Shown here piece after piece: positions 19,076 to 29,298 of a stretch of DNA of 64,000 bases (its first letter is position 1; each line of letters opens with the position of its first letter). Origin of the DNA: Flavobacteriaceae bacterium (GTDB lineage: Bacteria; Bacteroidota; Bacteroidia; Flavobacteriales; Flavobacteriaceae). A program made the translations under genes and the position numbers. Location: assembly GCA_009926065.1 (NCBI GenBank), contig RFPP01000003.1, positions 31,537-95,536 on the forward strand. Direction: 5' to 3'. Below the pieces are notes generated by a model. It was not told the origin of the DNA. It worked only from the letters and a program-made list of their open reading frames with translations, and did no database searches.

Positions 19076-19780
19076 ATGAAAAAAATAATACCAATTTTAT
19101 TAGTCCTATTATCAAATTTTGGATTTTCCCAAACCAAGGGAATGTTCAGCTATGATCCGCTTGTAAACCTTGAAAATTTTGATAAAGCAAATGTATATTG
19201 GGGTTACTTTTTAGGTTTTAATTCTTATGGTTTCAAAATCGATTATAAAAGTTACCAAATGGTTGATGTTCAAGTGGAAAGTACCTCCGGATTTAATGTT
19301 GGTCTTGTGGGCGATCTTAGGCTTCATGAATATATAAATTTACGCTTTGAACCTGGTTTATATTACACTCAAAGGAATTTAATGTTTCCTAATTTTACTA
19401 GAGAATTAGATGCCTATAGAGAAGTAAAGTCAACTTATATTCATTTGCCTTTATTACTTAAAATCTCGGCATTAAGAACTGGAAATGTACGTCCTTATTT
19501 AACAGCTGGGTTATCTAGAACTTTAAATTTAGGTAGTAATTCCAATTCTACAGATGACAATTTACAACAGCGATTTAGAGTGAAATCTTGGACATCAAAT
19601 TATGAATTAGGATTTGGTATAGATTTATACTTTGAATATTTCAAGTTTTCTCCCTCAATAAGAGGTGTTTTCGGATTGGACGATGAGTTAATTCGAGACA
19701 ACGATCCAAACAGCCCTTGGACATCTAATATTGAATCGATGAAAACTAGGGCAATTATTATTAATTTTACTTTTCACTAA
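19076..19780 (+). CDS. porT: Type IX secretion-associated outer-membrane protein PorT
   Basis: Signal peptide and outer-membrane beta-barrel pattern; immediately downstream of ubiE, as I recall for flavobacterial porT. Confidence 0.78.
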   Translation: MKKIIPILLVLLSNFGFSQTKGMFSYDPLVNLENFDKANVYWGYFLGFNSYGFKIDYKSYQMVDVQVESTSGFNVGLVGDLRLHEYINLRFEPGLYYTQRNLMFPNFTRELDAYREVKSTYIHLPLLLKISALRTGNVRPYLTAGLSRTLNLGSNSNSTDDNLQQRFRVKSWTSNYELGFGIDLYFEYFKFSPSIRGVFGLDDELIRDNDPNSPWTSNIESMKTRAIIINFTFH

Positions 19781-19787
19781 AATAAAA

Positions 19788-20510
19788 TTACCTTCTAAAT
19801 TCACTTAAAATAATTGCGGTTGCCGAAGCTACATTCAAGCTTTCGGTGAGTTGCAAATTTCCAAATCGAGGAATTGTCAATCTATTTTTAATGCTATTTT
19901 CAATTTCTGGAGAAATTCCATTGGCTTCATTTCCCATAACTACAATCGCCTCATTCGGAAGATTCTTCTTATAAACATTGGATCCATCCATAAAAGTACC
20001 AAAAATAGGTAAGGAAGAATTTTGTAGAAATAATTTCAAATTCACATAACTCACATTAACTCTTGAAATGGAACCCATAGTCGCTTGAACTACTTTTGGA
20101 TTGTACAAATCTACGGTTTGCTCCGAGCAAATTACTTGAGAAATACCAAACCAATCACATAATCTTAATATGGTTCCTAGATTTCCAGGGTCGCGAATAT
20201 CGTCTAAAGCTAAAATTATTCCTTTTTCAATTATTGGAGTTGCGACTGGTATTTTAAAAACTGCCAAACAGTTATTTGGAGTTGATAATGCACTCATTTT
20301 CTTTAAATCGGATTCAGTTACAATTGATTTTAATGTTGGATTAACCTCATCAAATAAAGGTTCAGTGCAATACAAATGTTCTAATATAAAGTTGGATTTC
20401 AACAATTCCTGAATTACTTTTACACCTTCAGCAATGAATAATTGATTTGCAATTCTATTTTTTTTTAAATGCAAACTCGATATAAACTTTATTTGGTTTT
20501 TACTAACCAT
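19788..20510 (-). CDS. TrmH/SpoU family RNA 2'-O-methyltransferase (start moved to internal ATG MVSKNQIKF)
   Basis: DDIRDPGNLGTILRLCDWFGI; VVMGNEANGIS; LTIPRFGNLQLTESLNVASATAIILSEF. Confidence 0.92.
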   Translation of the reverse strand: MVSKNQIKFISSLHLKKNRIANQLFIAEGVKVIQELLKSNFILEHLYCTEPLFDEVNPTLKSIVTESDLKKMSALSTPNNCLAVFKIPVATPIIEKGIILALDDIRDPGNLGTILRLCDWFGISQVICSEQTVDLYNPKVVQATMGSISRVNVSYVNLKLFLQNSSLPIFGTFMDGSNVYKKNLPNEAIVVMGNEANGISPEIENSIKNRLTIPRFGNLQLTESLNVASATAIILSEFRR

Positions 20511-20520
20511 AGAAATAATG

Positions 20521-20528
20521 TACTTTTG
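20521..20528 (+). promoter_or_regulatory. Candidate -7 box TACTTTTG in the divergent gap
   Basis: Matches TAnnTTTG between minus-strand methyltransferase start (20510) and plus-strand ORF start (20548). Confidence 0.45.
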
Positions 20529-20547
20529 AATTAAATATTTCACATTC

Positions 20548-23103
20548 TTGAGAAACCTGACTACAAAAATATCATTATTTATTCTAATTGCAGTAATTAT
20601 CTCTGCTTGTAATTCTTTGCGAAGAGTTCCTAACGGGAAAATGCTATTAACTAAAAATGAAATTTTAATTGATGGAAAAAAAGAAAGTAATGAGGAATTA
20701 ACCAATCAATTGTATCAAAAACCAAATAGCTCATTGCTAGGTTATCGCTTGAGGTTGAACATTTTTAACTTGGCATCACCAAATCCAGATTCTATTTATA
20801 AGTCAAAATTTATTAAAAATCCTGAAAAATACAATGCGATGGCTAAATGGTTATCGAAAAAACAAGTAGATCGTTTGGGTAAATCCTTTTATTATTCTGG
20901 AATACATAATTTTTTAAAAAAAACCGGAGAAGCGCCTGTAATTTTAGATCCCAAAAGTACCGATCGTTCCCTTTCAAGATTAGAGTCCTACTATTTTGAC
21001 AAAGGATATTTCAATTTAAAAGGAAAGTATAACATTGATAGTATTAGTAGTAAAAAAGTTATTGTAAAATACAATATTACCAAGGGGAAACCATTTATAT
21101 TAGACACTATAAATATCAATATTAAAACTCCTATTTTGGATTCGTTGTACAAAACAAATAAAGAGTTTGCATTTTTAAAATCGGGAAAACAATACAATAA
21201 ATTAGATTTTGATGCAGAAAGAAATAGAATAACAACCCATTTTAGAAATAATGGTGCATACTATTTTCAACAAAATTATATTAATTATTCTATAGATACA
21301 TTAAATTCAAAAAGTAAAGCTAATATCGATTTGAATATTGAAAATCAATCAATTAGAGTTGGTGATTCTACCAAAATAATTCCTTTCAAATTGTATAAAA
21401 TCAGTGATGTAAACATTTACACTGACAACCTGACCTCTAAAACGAATACAAAAATTTTAGACAGTATTTCATATAATAATTTTAATTTACTGAGTGTAAA
21501 TAAATTAAAATACAAACCAAAAGCAATCACAGATGCTGTTTTTATATCCAAAGGAAGTACTTTTTCAGATATTAATACAACATTAACTTCGAGGTCTTTA
21601 GGTGGGTTAAGGGTTTTTAATTATCCATTAATTCAATATGTAGTTAATCCAAAAGATGAAAATTCATTAATTACAAATATTTATTTATCACCTAGACCCA
21701 AATTAAGTTTCGGTTACAACTTTGACTTAACCCATTCAACAATTCAAGATATTGGAATAACTGCAAGCACGGCAGTTTCAATTAGAAATATTTTTCGAGG
21801 TGCCGAAACACTAGAGCTATCTGCTAGAGGAAATATAGGTTCTTCAAAAGAAGTAGCAAAAATAAATAATAGTTTTTTCAATGTTTCAGAATATGGTTTT
21901 GATATCAAACTGCATTTACCTAGAGTATTTTTTCCTATTAAAACAGATAAAATAATTCCAAAAACAATGTTGCCCTCTACCAGTATAGCCGTAGGTTATA
22001 TTAAACAAGAGAATATCGGTTTAGATAAACAAAATTTCACTAGCTCTATAAATTATAATTGGAATCCCAGAGAAAGTGTAAAAGCTAGGTTAGAGTTATT
22101 GAACATTCAATTTGTTAAAAATGTAAATACAAGTAATTACTTTAATATTTACAAATCTTCTTATTACGTTTTAAATTCGATAGCTCAAAATCCAAACTAT
22201 AGTGTCAATCCAAATTATTTTAATAGTAATCAAGAATTGATAATTGAATCAGGAACAAACGGATTTACAAATGATGTATTAGGATCAAATCCAACCGTTA
22301 TTCCTTCTGCAGAAGATTACAAGACTATTCGTAGTATTGAAGAAAGGAGAAGAAGATTAACAGAAAATGATTTAATAGTATCTACAAGTTATAATTACTC
22401 AGAAAATACTAAAAAAGATCAAAATGATAACGATTTTATGATTTTTAGAGGAAAAATTGAATCGGCAGGGAACTTATTATCATTACTTACTAGAGCATCA
22501 AAACAAATAAATAATCAAGAAAGTACAACAAAGTTTTTTGAAGTTGAGTACTCTCAATATTTTAAAGTAGAAGGTGAATTTATAAAATTGTGGGATTTAC
22601 ATAGAAAGAGAATATTAGCCATTCGATCATTTGCTGGTGTTGCTATTCCTTATGGTAATTCGAACAATATACCTTTTTCAAGAAGTTATTTTGCAGGAGG
22701 AACCAATGATAACAGAGCCTGGCAATCATATGGTTTAGGTCCCGGTGCAAGTGGCGGAATAAATGATTTTAATGAGGCAAACTTAAAATTAGCCATTAGT
22801 GCTGAACTTCGATTTAATATATTTGGTCAATTAAACGGAGCCCTATTTGTGGATGCGGGTAATATTTGGAATGTACTTGATAATGTTGAAGATGAAAAAT
22901 TTGTATTTAAAAACTTAAACTCATTAAAAAACAGTGCCATTGGTTCTGGAATCGGGTTTAGATATGATTTTAATTTTTTTATTGTTCGAATGGATTTAGG
23001 ATTTAAAACCTATAATCCTTCAGAAGTTGAAGGTAGAAAATGGTTTAAAGATTATAATTTAGAAAAATCTGTAATAAATATTGGAATTAATTATCCATTC
23101 TAA
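20548..23103 (+). CDS. tamL: BamA/TamA-family outer-membrane protein with lipoprotein signal (TamL-like)
   Basis: Lipobox IISACNSLRRVPNGKMLL; POTRA-like N-terminus; C-terminal Omp85 barrel FSRSYFAGGTNDNRAWQSYGLGPG; TTG start. Confidence 0.78.
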   Translation: MRNLTTKISLFILIAVIISACNSLRRVPNGKMLLTKNEILIDGKKESNEELTNQLYQKPNSSLLGYRLRLNIFNLASPNPDSIYKSKFIKNPEKYNAMAKWLSKKQVDRLGKSFYYSGIHNFLKKTGEAPVILDPKSTDRSLSRLESYYFDKGYFNLKGKYNIDSISSKKVIVKYNITKGKPFILDTININIKTPILDSLYKTNKEFAFLKSGKQYNKLDFDAERNRITTHFRNNGAYYFQQNYINYSIDTLNSKSKANIDLNIENQSIRVGDSTKIIPFKLYKISDVNIYTDNLTSKTNTKILDSISYNNFNLLSVNKLKYKPKAITDAVFISKGSTFSDINTTLTSRSLGGLRVFNYPLIQYVVNPKDENSLITNIYLSPRPKLSFGYNFDLTHSTIQDIGITASTAVSIRNIFRGAETLELSARGNIGSSKEVAKINNSFFNVSEYGFDIKLHLPRVFFPIKTDKIIPKTMLPSTSIAVGYIKQENIGLDKQNFTSSINYNWNPRESVKARLELLNIQFVKNVNTSNYFNIYKSSYYVLNSIAQNPNYSVNPNYFNSNQELIIESGTNGFTNDVLGSNPTVIPSAEDYKTIRSIEERRRRLTENDLIVSTSYNYSENTKKDQNDNDFMIFRGKIESAGNLLSLLTRASKQINNQESTTKFFEVEYSQYFKVEGEFIKLWDLHRKRILAIRSFAGVAIPYGNSNNIPFSRSYFAGGTNDNRAWQSYGLGPGASGGINDFNEANLKLAISAELRFNIFGQLNGALFVDAGNIWNVLDNVEDEKFVFKNLNSLKNSAIGSGIGFRYDFNFFIVRMDLGFKTYNPSEVEGRKWFKDYNLEKSVINIGINYPF

Positions 23104-23116
23104 TTTTATAAATTAT

Positions 23117-23124
23117 TAATTTTG
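23117..23124 (+). promoter_or_regulatory. Candidate -7 box TAATTTTG upstream of fbaA
   Basis: Matches TAnnTTTG; ATG at 23156. Confidence 0.4.
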
Positions 23125-23155
23125 CTAGCTAATAAATATTAAAAACAACACATAA

Positions 23156-24223
23156 ATGTCACACAACATCAAAGCTGGAGTTGCAACTGGCGATTCAGTC
23201 CAAGCGATTTTTAGCTATGCAAAAGAAAAAGGATTTGCACTTCCTGCAATAAATGTAACTAGTTCAAGTACGATTAATGGAGTTTTAGAAACAGCATCCA
23301 AATTAAACGCCCCTGTAATTATTCAATTTTCAAATGGAGGTTGTATTTTTAATGCCGGTAAAGGATTATCAAACAATAATGAAAAAGCAGCAATTTTAGG
23401 AGGAATCGCTGGTGCAAAACATGTACATACATTAGCAGAAGCATACGGAGCAACTGTAATTCTCCATACTGATCATTGTGCAAAAAAATTATTACCCTGG
23501 ATTGATGGATTATTAGATGCAAGTGAAGCTCATTTTGCTGCGACTGGAAAACCACTTTATAGTTCTCATATGATTGATTTATCAGAAGAACCAATTGAGG
23601 AAAATATTGAAATTTGCAAAACTTATTTAGCTAGAATGAGCAAAATGGGTATGACATTAGAAATAGAACTTGGAATTACCGGTGGTGAAGAAGATGGAGT
23701 CGATAATTCTGATGTTGATAGTTCAAAATTATACACTCAGCCTTCAGAAGTTGCATATGCTTATGAGGAACTATTGAAAGTTAGTCCGAGATTTACTATA
23801 GCAGCTTCTTTCGGTAATGTTCATGGAGTATACAAACCAGGAAATGTAAAATTAACTCCTAAGATTTTGAAAAATTCTCAAGATTTTGTCCAGCAAAAAT
23901 TCAATACCGGAAATAATCCAGTCGATTTTGTATTTCATGGAGGCTCAGGATCAAGTATTGAAGAAATTCGCGAAGCAATTGAATATGGAGTTGTGAAAAT
24001 GAATTTAGATACCGATTTACAATTTGCTTATACAGAGGGGATTCGAAATTATATGATTAATAATATTGACTATTTGAAAACTCAAATTGGAAACCCAGAG
24101 GGACCTGATCAACCAAATAAAAAATATTATGATCCCAGAAAATGGGTTCGTGAGGGTGAAATTACATTCAACTCGAGATTAGAACAAGCATTTAAAGATT
24201 TAAATAACGTGAACACTTTATAG
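23156..24223 (+). CDS. fbaA: Class II fructose-bisphosphate aldolase
   Basis: VILHTDHCAKKLLPWIDG; FHGGSGSSIEEIREAIEYGVVKMNLDTDLQ. Confidence 0.97.
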   Translation: MSHNIKAGVATGDSVQAIFSYAKEKGFALPAINVTSSSTINGVLETASKLNAPVIIQFSNGGCIFNAGKGLSNNNEKAAILGGIAGAKHVHTLAEAYGATVILHTDHCAKKLLPWIDGLLDASEAHFAATGKPLYSSHMIDLSEEPIEENIEICKTYLARMSKMGMTLEIELGITGGEEDGVDNSDVDSSKLYTQPSEVAYAYEELLKVSPRFTIAASFGNVHGVYKPGNVKLTPKILKNSQDFVQQKFNTGNNPVDFVFHGGSGSSIEEIREAIEYGVVKMNLDTDLQFAYTEGIRNYMINNIDYLKTQIGNPEGPDQPNKKYYDPRKWVREGEITFNSRLEQAFKDLNNVNTL

Positions 24224-24230
24224 TTGATAT

Positions 24231-24278
24231 TTGATGGATGTTAGTTGTCGGTTCAATCCGAATACCAACAACCATCAA
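24231..24278. repeat. Imperfect inverted repeat in the fbaA-accD gap
   Basis: TTGATGGATGTTAGTTGTCGGT ... ACCAACAACCATCAA; followed by short AACCATTA direct repeats. Confidence 0.55.
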
Positions 24279-24307
24279 CCATTAACCATTAACAAAAAAC
24301 ATAAATT

Positions 24308-25162
24308 ATGTCTTGGTTTAAAAGAACAGAAAAAGGAATTACTACACCCACTGAGAACAAGAAAGATGTTCCAAAAGGACTGTGGTATAAAACTCCCACA
24401 GGAAAAATTATTGATGCCGAAGAATTAGCAAGAAATCTATGGGTAAGCCCTGAAGATGGATTTCATGTAAGAATTGGTAGTAAGGAATATTTTGAAATAT
24501 TATTTGATAATAATGAATTCAAAGAATTAGATTCAAAAATGACATCGAAAGATCCTTTGAATTTCGTGGATACTAAGAAATATTCTGAGCGACTAAAAGA
24601 CGCTATGGAAAAAACCAAATTGAAAGATGCCGTTCGAACAGGTGTTGGAAAATCTAAAGGAAATGATTTGGTGGTTTGTTGTATGGATTTTGCCTTTATT
24701 GGTGGATCTATGGGAGCCGTTGTAGGTGAAAAAATAGCCCGTGGAATTGATTATTCAATCAAAAATAAAATTCCATTTGTAATGATTTCAAAATCTGGAG
24801 GGGCAAGAATGATGGAAGCTGCCTATTCTTTAATGCAATTGGCAAAAACATCGGCAAAATTAGCCCAATTGGCCGAAGCTGGAATACCTTATATTTCATT
24901 GTGCACCGATCCTACTACGGGAGGAACAACCGCTTCTTACGCTATGTTGGGTGATATTAATATTTCTGAGCCAGGTGCTTTAATCGGATTTGCGGGACCA
25001 AGAGTAGTGAGAGATACAACCGGTAAAGATTTGCCTGAAGGATTTCAAACTGCAGAATTCTTATTAGAACATGGTTTCTTAGATTTTATTGTTCCAAGAA
25101 AAGAATTAAAAGACAAAATTAATTTATATATAGATTTGATTTTAAATCAAGAAATAAGATAA
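24308..25162 (+). CDS. accD: Acetyl-CoA carboxylase carboxyltransferase subunit beta
   Basis: [92 protein letters not shown]. Confidence 0.97.
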   Translation: MSWFKRTEKGITTPTENKKDVPKGLWYKTPTGKIIDAEELARNLWVSPEDGFHVRIGSKEYFEILFDNNEFKELDSKMTSKDPLNFVDTKKYSERLKDAMEKTKLKDAVRTGVGKSKGNDLVVCCMDFAFIGGSMGAVVGEKIARGIDYSIKNKIPFVMISKSGGARMMEAAYSLMQLAKTSAKLAQLAEAGIPYISLCTDPTTGGTTASYAMLGDINISEPGALIGFAGPRVVRDTTGKDLPEGFQTAEFLLEHGFLDFIVPRKELKDKINLYIDLILNQEIR

Positions 25163-25177
25163 TAAATAGGTAAAAAA

Positions 25178-25200
25178 AACTCAAAGCTAAGCTTTGAGTT
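25178..25200. terminator. Bidirectional intrinsic terminator between convergent accD and ABC permease
   Basis: AACTCAAAGCT-A-AGCTTTGAGTT flanked by A tract on the left and T tract on the right. Confidence 0.88.
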
Positions 25201-25218
25201 TTTTTTTATTTACACTAT

Positions 25219-26469
25219 TTACATTCCCGTTCTAATCGCTTCTACAGGATCTAATTTTGAGGCAGAAATGGCGGGTAATATTCCAGACATCAGTCCGATT
25301 ACCGCTGCCAAACCTGTTCCTAAAAGTATATTTCCAATCCCTAATACAAAATCAAAATCTAGGACATTGGTTAGAATTATAGAAATAATCCAAACTAATA
25401 TCAGTCCGATTAAACCTCCAATTACTGAGAGAATTACTGCTTCAAATAAAAATTGGAATAAAATAAAACGATTTTTTGCTCCCAATGATTTCTGAATACC
25501 TATTAGATTAGTTCGTTCTTTTACAGAAACAAACATAATATTGGCAATACCAAATCCTCCAACAAGCAATGAAAAACCACTTATTATCCAACCAACCACG
25601 TTCATTTTCGAAATAATGCCATCTAATAAATCGGTGAATCCTGACAATACATTGATAAAAAAATTGTCTATTTCACCCGTCTTCATTCCACGATAATTTC
25701 TTAATTTTTGAGTTAATTCGGCTTTATAAGCTTCCATATCAATCCCTTTTTCCGGTTTAATTACGATTACTGGAGTCATTGAATCGTTGTTATCCCCGTA
25801 TAATCTTCTTAGAAAATTAACCGGAATATAAACTGAAGTATCGTCACTTTCGCCAAAAATCCCTTCACCTTGTTTTTTCAAAACACCTATAACAGTGAAT
25901 TTTTGTCCGTACATTCTAATATTTTTCCCAATTGGATCAGTGCCTTCAAAAAGACCTTGAGCAACTTCATTTCCCAATACAATTAACGCAGCTCCAGAAT
26001 TCGCCTCCGCTTCATTGTAAAATCGACCTTCTTGAAATTCTAAACCTTGAATATCTATTATTTCATGAGAAACTGGAAAAACGTTTACATCACTAACAAT
26101 GTTGGCTTCATATTTTATCGATTGTCTAGAGGTAAACATTTGATAACACATTTCCTTAGTATTGTTCATCGAAGCTTTTAAATACTCATATTCGTCGTAT
26201 TTTACATTTGGAAACTGTTCCCGTTTCCATTGAGGTATTTCTGAAGGTCCAAAAGAAAACCGCATCAAATAAACAGTATTTTTATCTAAAGTGCTTAAAT
26301 CTTTTTTAATTTTTCTGTCCAATGAATCTACAGCTGCTAAAACTGCAATTATGGAAAAAATACCAATAGTTACCCCTAATAATGATAGTAAAGTTCGCAA
26401 TTTATTGTTTCTCAATGCATTGATTGCAAAACTGAAACTCTCTTTTAATAATCTAAAATAGACAATCAT
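25219..26469 (-). CDS. ABC transporter permease (MacB/FtsX family)
   Basis: LRNNKLRTLLSLLGVTIGIFSIIAVLA; MFVSVKERTNLIGIQKSLGAKNRFI; SKLDPVEAIRTG. Confidence 0.94.
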   Translation of the reverse strand: MIVYFRLLKESFSFAINALRNNKLRTLLSLLGVTIGIFSIIAVLAAVDSLDRKIKKDLSTLDKNTVYLMRFSFGPSEIPQWKREQFPNVKYDEYEYLKASMNNTKEMCYQMFTSRQSIKYEANIVSDVNVFPVSHEIIDIQGLEFQEGRFYNEAEANSGAALIVLGNEVAQGLFEGTDPIGKNIRMYGQKFTVIGVLKKQGEGIFGESDDTSVYIPVNFLRRLYGDNNDSMTPVIVIKPEKGIDMEAYKAELTQKLRNYRGMKTGEIDNFFINVLSGFTDLLDGIISKMNVVGWIISGFSLLVGGFGIANIMFVSVKERTNLIGIQKSLGAKNRFILFQFLFEAVILSVIGGLIGLILVWIISIILTNVLDFDFVLGIGNILLGTGLAAVIGLMSGILPAISASKLDPVEAIRTGM

Positions 26470-26643
26470 GGCTTTAATTTAGTAGTGTAAAATTCAATAT
26501 TATTTTGTGAATAACCTAATGAAATTAGGTATAAAAATAAAATAAATAAATGAAGAAAAACAAGTACAACTATTTATTTAAAAAAAATGAAATAAGTTGT
26601 TGTTTTCTAGTCACCAAATTATAATTAAATCTAATAAAATAAC

Positions 26644-26651
26644 TATTTTTG
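26644..26651 (+). promoter_or_regulatory. Candidate -7 box TATTTTTG upstream of purH
   Basis: Matches TAnnTTTG; ATG of purH at 26675. Confidence 0.45.
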
Positions 26652-26674
26652 GACTTTTAAATCTAACTACAACA

Positions 26675-28201
26675 ATGAACACTACAAAAAAAATCCAATC
26701 AGCTTTAATTTCAGTTTTTTCAAAAGACGGATTAGAACCAATTGTGAGAAAATTACACGAACAAAAAGTTACATTTTACTCTACTGGAGGGACAGAAGAT
26801 TTTATTAAAAACCTCGGAATTCCTGTTGTTCCAGTTGAGGACATTACTTCTTATCCTTCCATTTTAGGGGGACGCGTAAAAACACTACACCCCAAAATTT
26901 TTGGTGGAATTTTAAACCGTCAAGACAATGAAATAGATGTTCAACAAATGATTGAATATCAAATTCCTCAAATTGATTTAGTGATTGTAGACTTGTATCC
27001 GTTTGAAAAAACAGTAGCTTCGGGGGCTTCAGAGGCTGAGAGTATTGAGAAAATAGACATTGGTGGAATTTCATTAATTCGAGCTGCAGCAAAGAATTTT
27101 AAAGATACTGTAATAGTAGCTTCAGTAAATGAATACAGTTCACTTTTAGATATAATTAAAGCAAATAATGGTGAAACAACATTAGAAGATAGAAAATTAT
27201 TTGCCACCAAGGCATTTCATATTTCTTCAAATTATGATACCGCAATATTTAATTATTTCAATACCGATGAAACCTATTATAAACAGAGTATTGCCAACGG
27301 ACAAATTTTAAGATACGGCGAAAACCCACATCAAAAGGGATATTTCTTTGGTGATTTTGATGCTATGTTTACCAAATTACACGGTAAAGAATTATCTTAC
27401 AATAATTTATTAGATGTTGATGCTGCTGTAAATTTGATATTAGAATTTAAAGATGAGGATCCGACATTTGCTATCCTAAAACACAATAATGCTTGTGGTT
27501 TAGCAACTAGAAAGTCGATGAAAGACGCTTATTTATCGGCATTAGCCTGTGATCCAACATCTGCTTTTGGAGGTGTATTAATTGCGAATGATAAAATTGA
27601 TGTTGCTACTGCAAAAGAAATAAATTCGTTGTTTTGTGAAGTAGTAATAGCGCCAAGTTATGACCAAGAAGCAATAACTATTTTAGAAGAAAAGAAAAAC
27701 AGAATAATTTTAGTTCAAAATCAAGCTGAATTGCCAAAAACACAAGTAAGAACTTGTTTAAACGGACTTTTAGTTCAAGATAGAAATAATATAACCGATT
27801 CAAAGTCAGATTTAAAAACGGTGACTATAGTAGAACCAACTTTACAAGAAATTGAAGATTTAATTTTTGCTTCAAAAATTTGTAAAAACACAAAATCAAA
27901 TACTATTGTTTTTGCAAAAAACAAAACTTTAATTTCTTCGGGCACAGGTCAAACTTCCAGAGTAGACGCTTTAAAACAAGCCATTGATAAGGCCATTGCA
28001 TTTGAATTTGATTTGAAGGGAGCAGTAATGGCTAGTGATGCTTTTTTTCCTTTTCCAGATTGTGTAGAAATAGCAAATCATGCCGGAATAACAGCGGTAA
28101 TTCAACCAGGTGGTTCAATAAAGGATGAATTAAGTGTCAATTATTGCAATGAAAATAAAATTGCAATGGTATTTACAGGAACACGTCATTTTAAACATTA
28201 A
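26675..28201 (+). CDS. purH: Bifunctional AICAR formyltransferase/IMP cyclohydrolase (start set to MNTTKKIQ)
   Basis: TGGTEDFIKNLGIPVVPVEDIT; LGGRVKTLHPKIFGGIL; LRYGENPHQKG; KHNNACGLA. Confidence 0.97.
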   Translation: MNTTKKIQSALISVFSKDGLEPIVRKLHEQKVTFYSTGGTEDFIKNLGIPVVPVEDITSYPSILGGRVKTLHPKIFGGILNRQDNEIDVQQMIEYQIPQIDLVIVDLYPFEKTVASGASEAESIEKIDIGGISLIRAAAKNFKDTVIVASVNEYSSLLDIIKANNGETTLEDRKLFATKAFHISSNYDTAIFNYFNTDETYYKQSIANGQILRYGENPHQKGYFFGDFDAMFTKLHGKELSYNNLLDVDAAVNLILEFKDEDPTFAILKHNNACGLATRKSMKDAYLSALACDPTSAFGGVLIANDKIDVATAKEINSLFCEVVIAPSYDQEAITILEEKKNRIILVQNQAELPKTQVRTCLNGLLVQDRNNITDSKSDLKTVTIVEPTLQEIEDLIFASKICKNTKSNTIVFAKNKTLISSGTGQTSRVDALKQAIDKAIAFEFDLKGAVMASDAFFPFPDCVEIANHAGITAVIQPGGSIKDELSVNYCNENKIAMVFTGTRHFKH

Positions 28202-28207
28202 TTTGTT

Positions 28208-28215
28208 TAACTTTG
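28208..28215 (+). promoter_or_regulatory. Candidate -7 box TAACTTTG upstream of mreB
   Basis: Matches TAnnTTTG; ATG at 28258. Confidence 0.4.
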
Positions 28216-28257
28216 TAAATAATTTTATTTTAATTTAACTAAACCCTTAACTGTCAT

Positions 28258-29286
28258 ATGGGATTTTTTGATTTCATGACCGAGGATATCGCTATCGACC
28301 TTGGTACCGCAAACACTTTAATCATTCATAATGGGAAAGTTGTAATTGATTCGCCATCTATTGTTGCTCGTGATAGAATTACGGGGAAAATTATTGCTGT
28401 TGGTAAAGAGGCAAATTTGATGCAAGGTAAAACCCATGAAAACATCAAAACAATTCGACCTTTAAAGGATGGTGTTATTGCAGATTTTGACGCATCTGAA
28501 AAAATGATCAGTATGTTTATCAAAAGTATTCCTGCTTTGAAAAAAAGAATGTTTACACCCGCTCTTCGGATGGTTGTATGTATACCTTCTGGTATTACTG
28601 AGGTTGAAATGCGTGCCGTTAAAGAATCATGTGAAAGAGTGAATGGAAAAGAGGTGTATTTAATTCATGAACCAATGGCTGCGGCAATTGGAATTGGAAT
28701 TGATATTATGCAACCTAAAGGTAACATGATTGTTGATATCGGAGGTGGAACAACAGAAATTGCAGTTATTGCACTTGGAGGAATTGTTTGCGATAAATCA
28801 GTAAAAATTGCCGGTGATGTTTTTACTAATGACATCATCTATTATATGCGTACACAACACAACTTATTTGTTGGAGAAAGTACAGCTGAAAAAATTAAAA
28901 TCGAAATTGGGGCAGCTATTGAGGACTTAGAAACTCCACCAGATGAATATTCTGTTCAAGGACGAGATTTATTGACTGGAAAACCAAAACAGATAATTGT
29001 TTCTTATAGAGAAATTGCAAAAGCATTAGATAAATCTATTCAGAGAATTGAAGATGCTGTAATGGAGACTCTTTCTCAAACACCACCTGAATTAGCAGCT
29101 GACATTTACAACACTGGTATCTATTTAGCCGGTGGTGGGTCAATGTTAAGAGGTTTAGATAAAAGAATTTCTCAAAAAACAGATTTACCAGTTTACATAG
29201 CCGAAGATCCTTTAAGAGCAGTAGTTCGAGGCACCGGTATGGCATTAAAAGAAATTCCAAGATTTAGAAGTATTTTAATAAAATAA
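28258..29286 (+). CDS. mreB: Rod shape-determining protein MreB
   Basis: IAIDLGTANTLIIHNGKVVIDSPSIVA; VDIGGGTTEIAVIALGG; YLAGGGSMLRGLDKRI. Confidence 0.98.
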   Translation: MGFFDFMTEDIAIDLGTANTLIIHNGKVVIDSPSIVARDRITGKIIAVGKEANLMQGKTHENIKTIRPLKDGVIADFDASEKMISMFIKSIPALKKRMFTPALRMVVCIPSGITEVEMRAVKESCERVNGKEVYLIHEPMAAAIGIGIDIMQPKGNMIVDIGGGTTEIAVIALGGIVCDKSVKIAGDVFTNDIIYYMRTQHNLFVGESTAEKIKIEIGAAIEDLETPPDEYSVQGRDLLTGKPKQIIVSYREIAKALDKSIQRIEDAVMETLSQTPPELAADIYNTGIYLAGGGSMLRGLDKRISQKTDLPVYIAEDPLRAVVRGTGMALKEIPRFRSILIK

Positions 29287-29298
29287 TTGGCATAATAG

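Noticed and set aside
24247-24262. TCGGTTCAATCCGA resembles a tRNA T-arm
   Set aside because: No acceptor, D or anticodon arms in the flanks; it is the inner loop of the fbaA-accD inverted repeat
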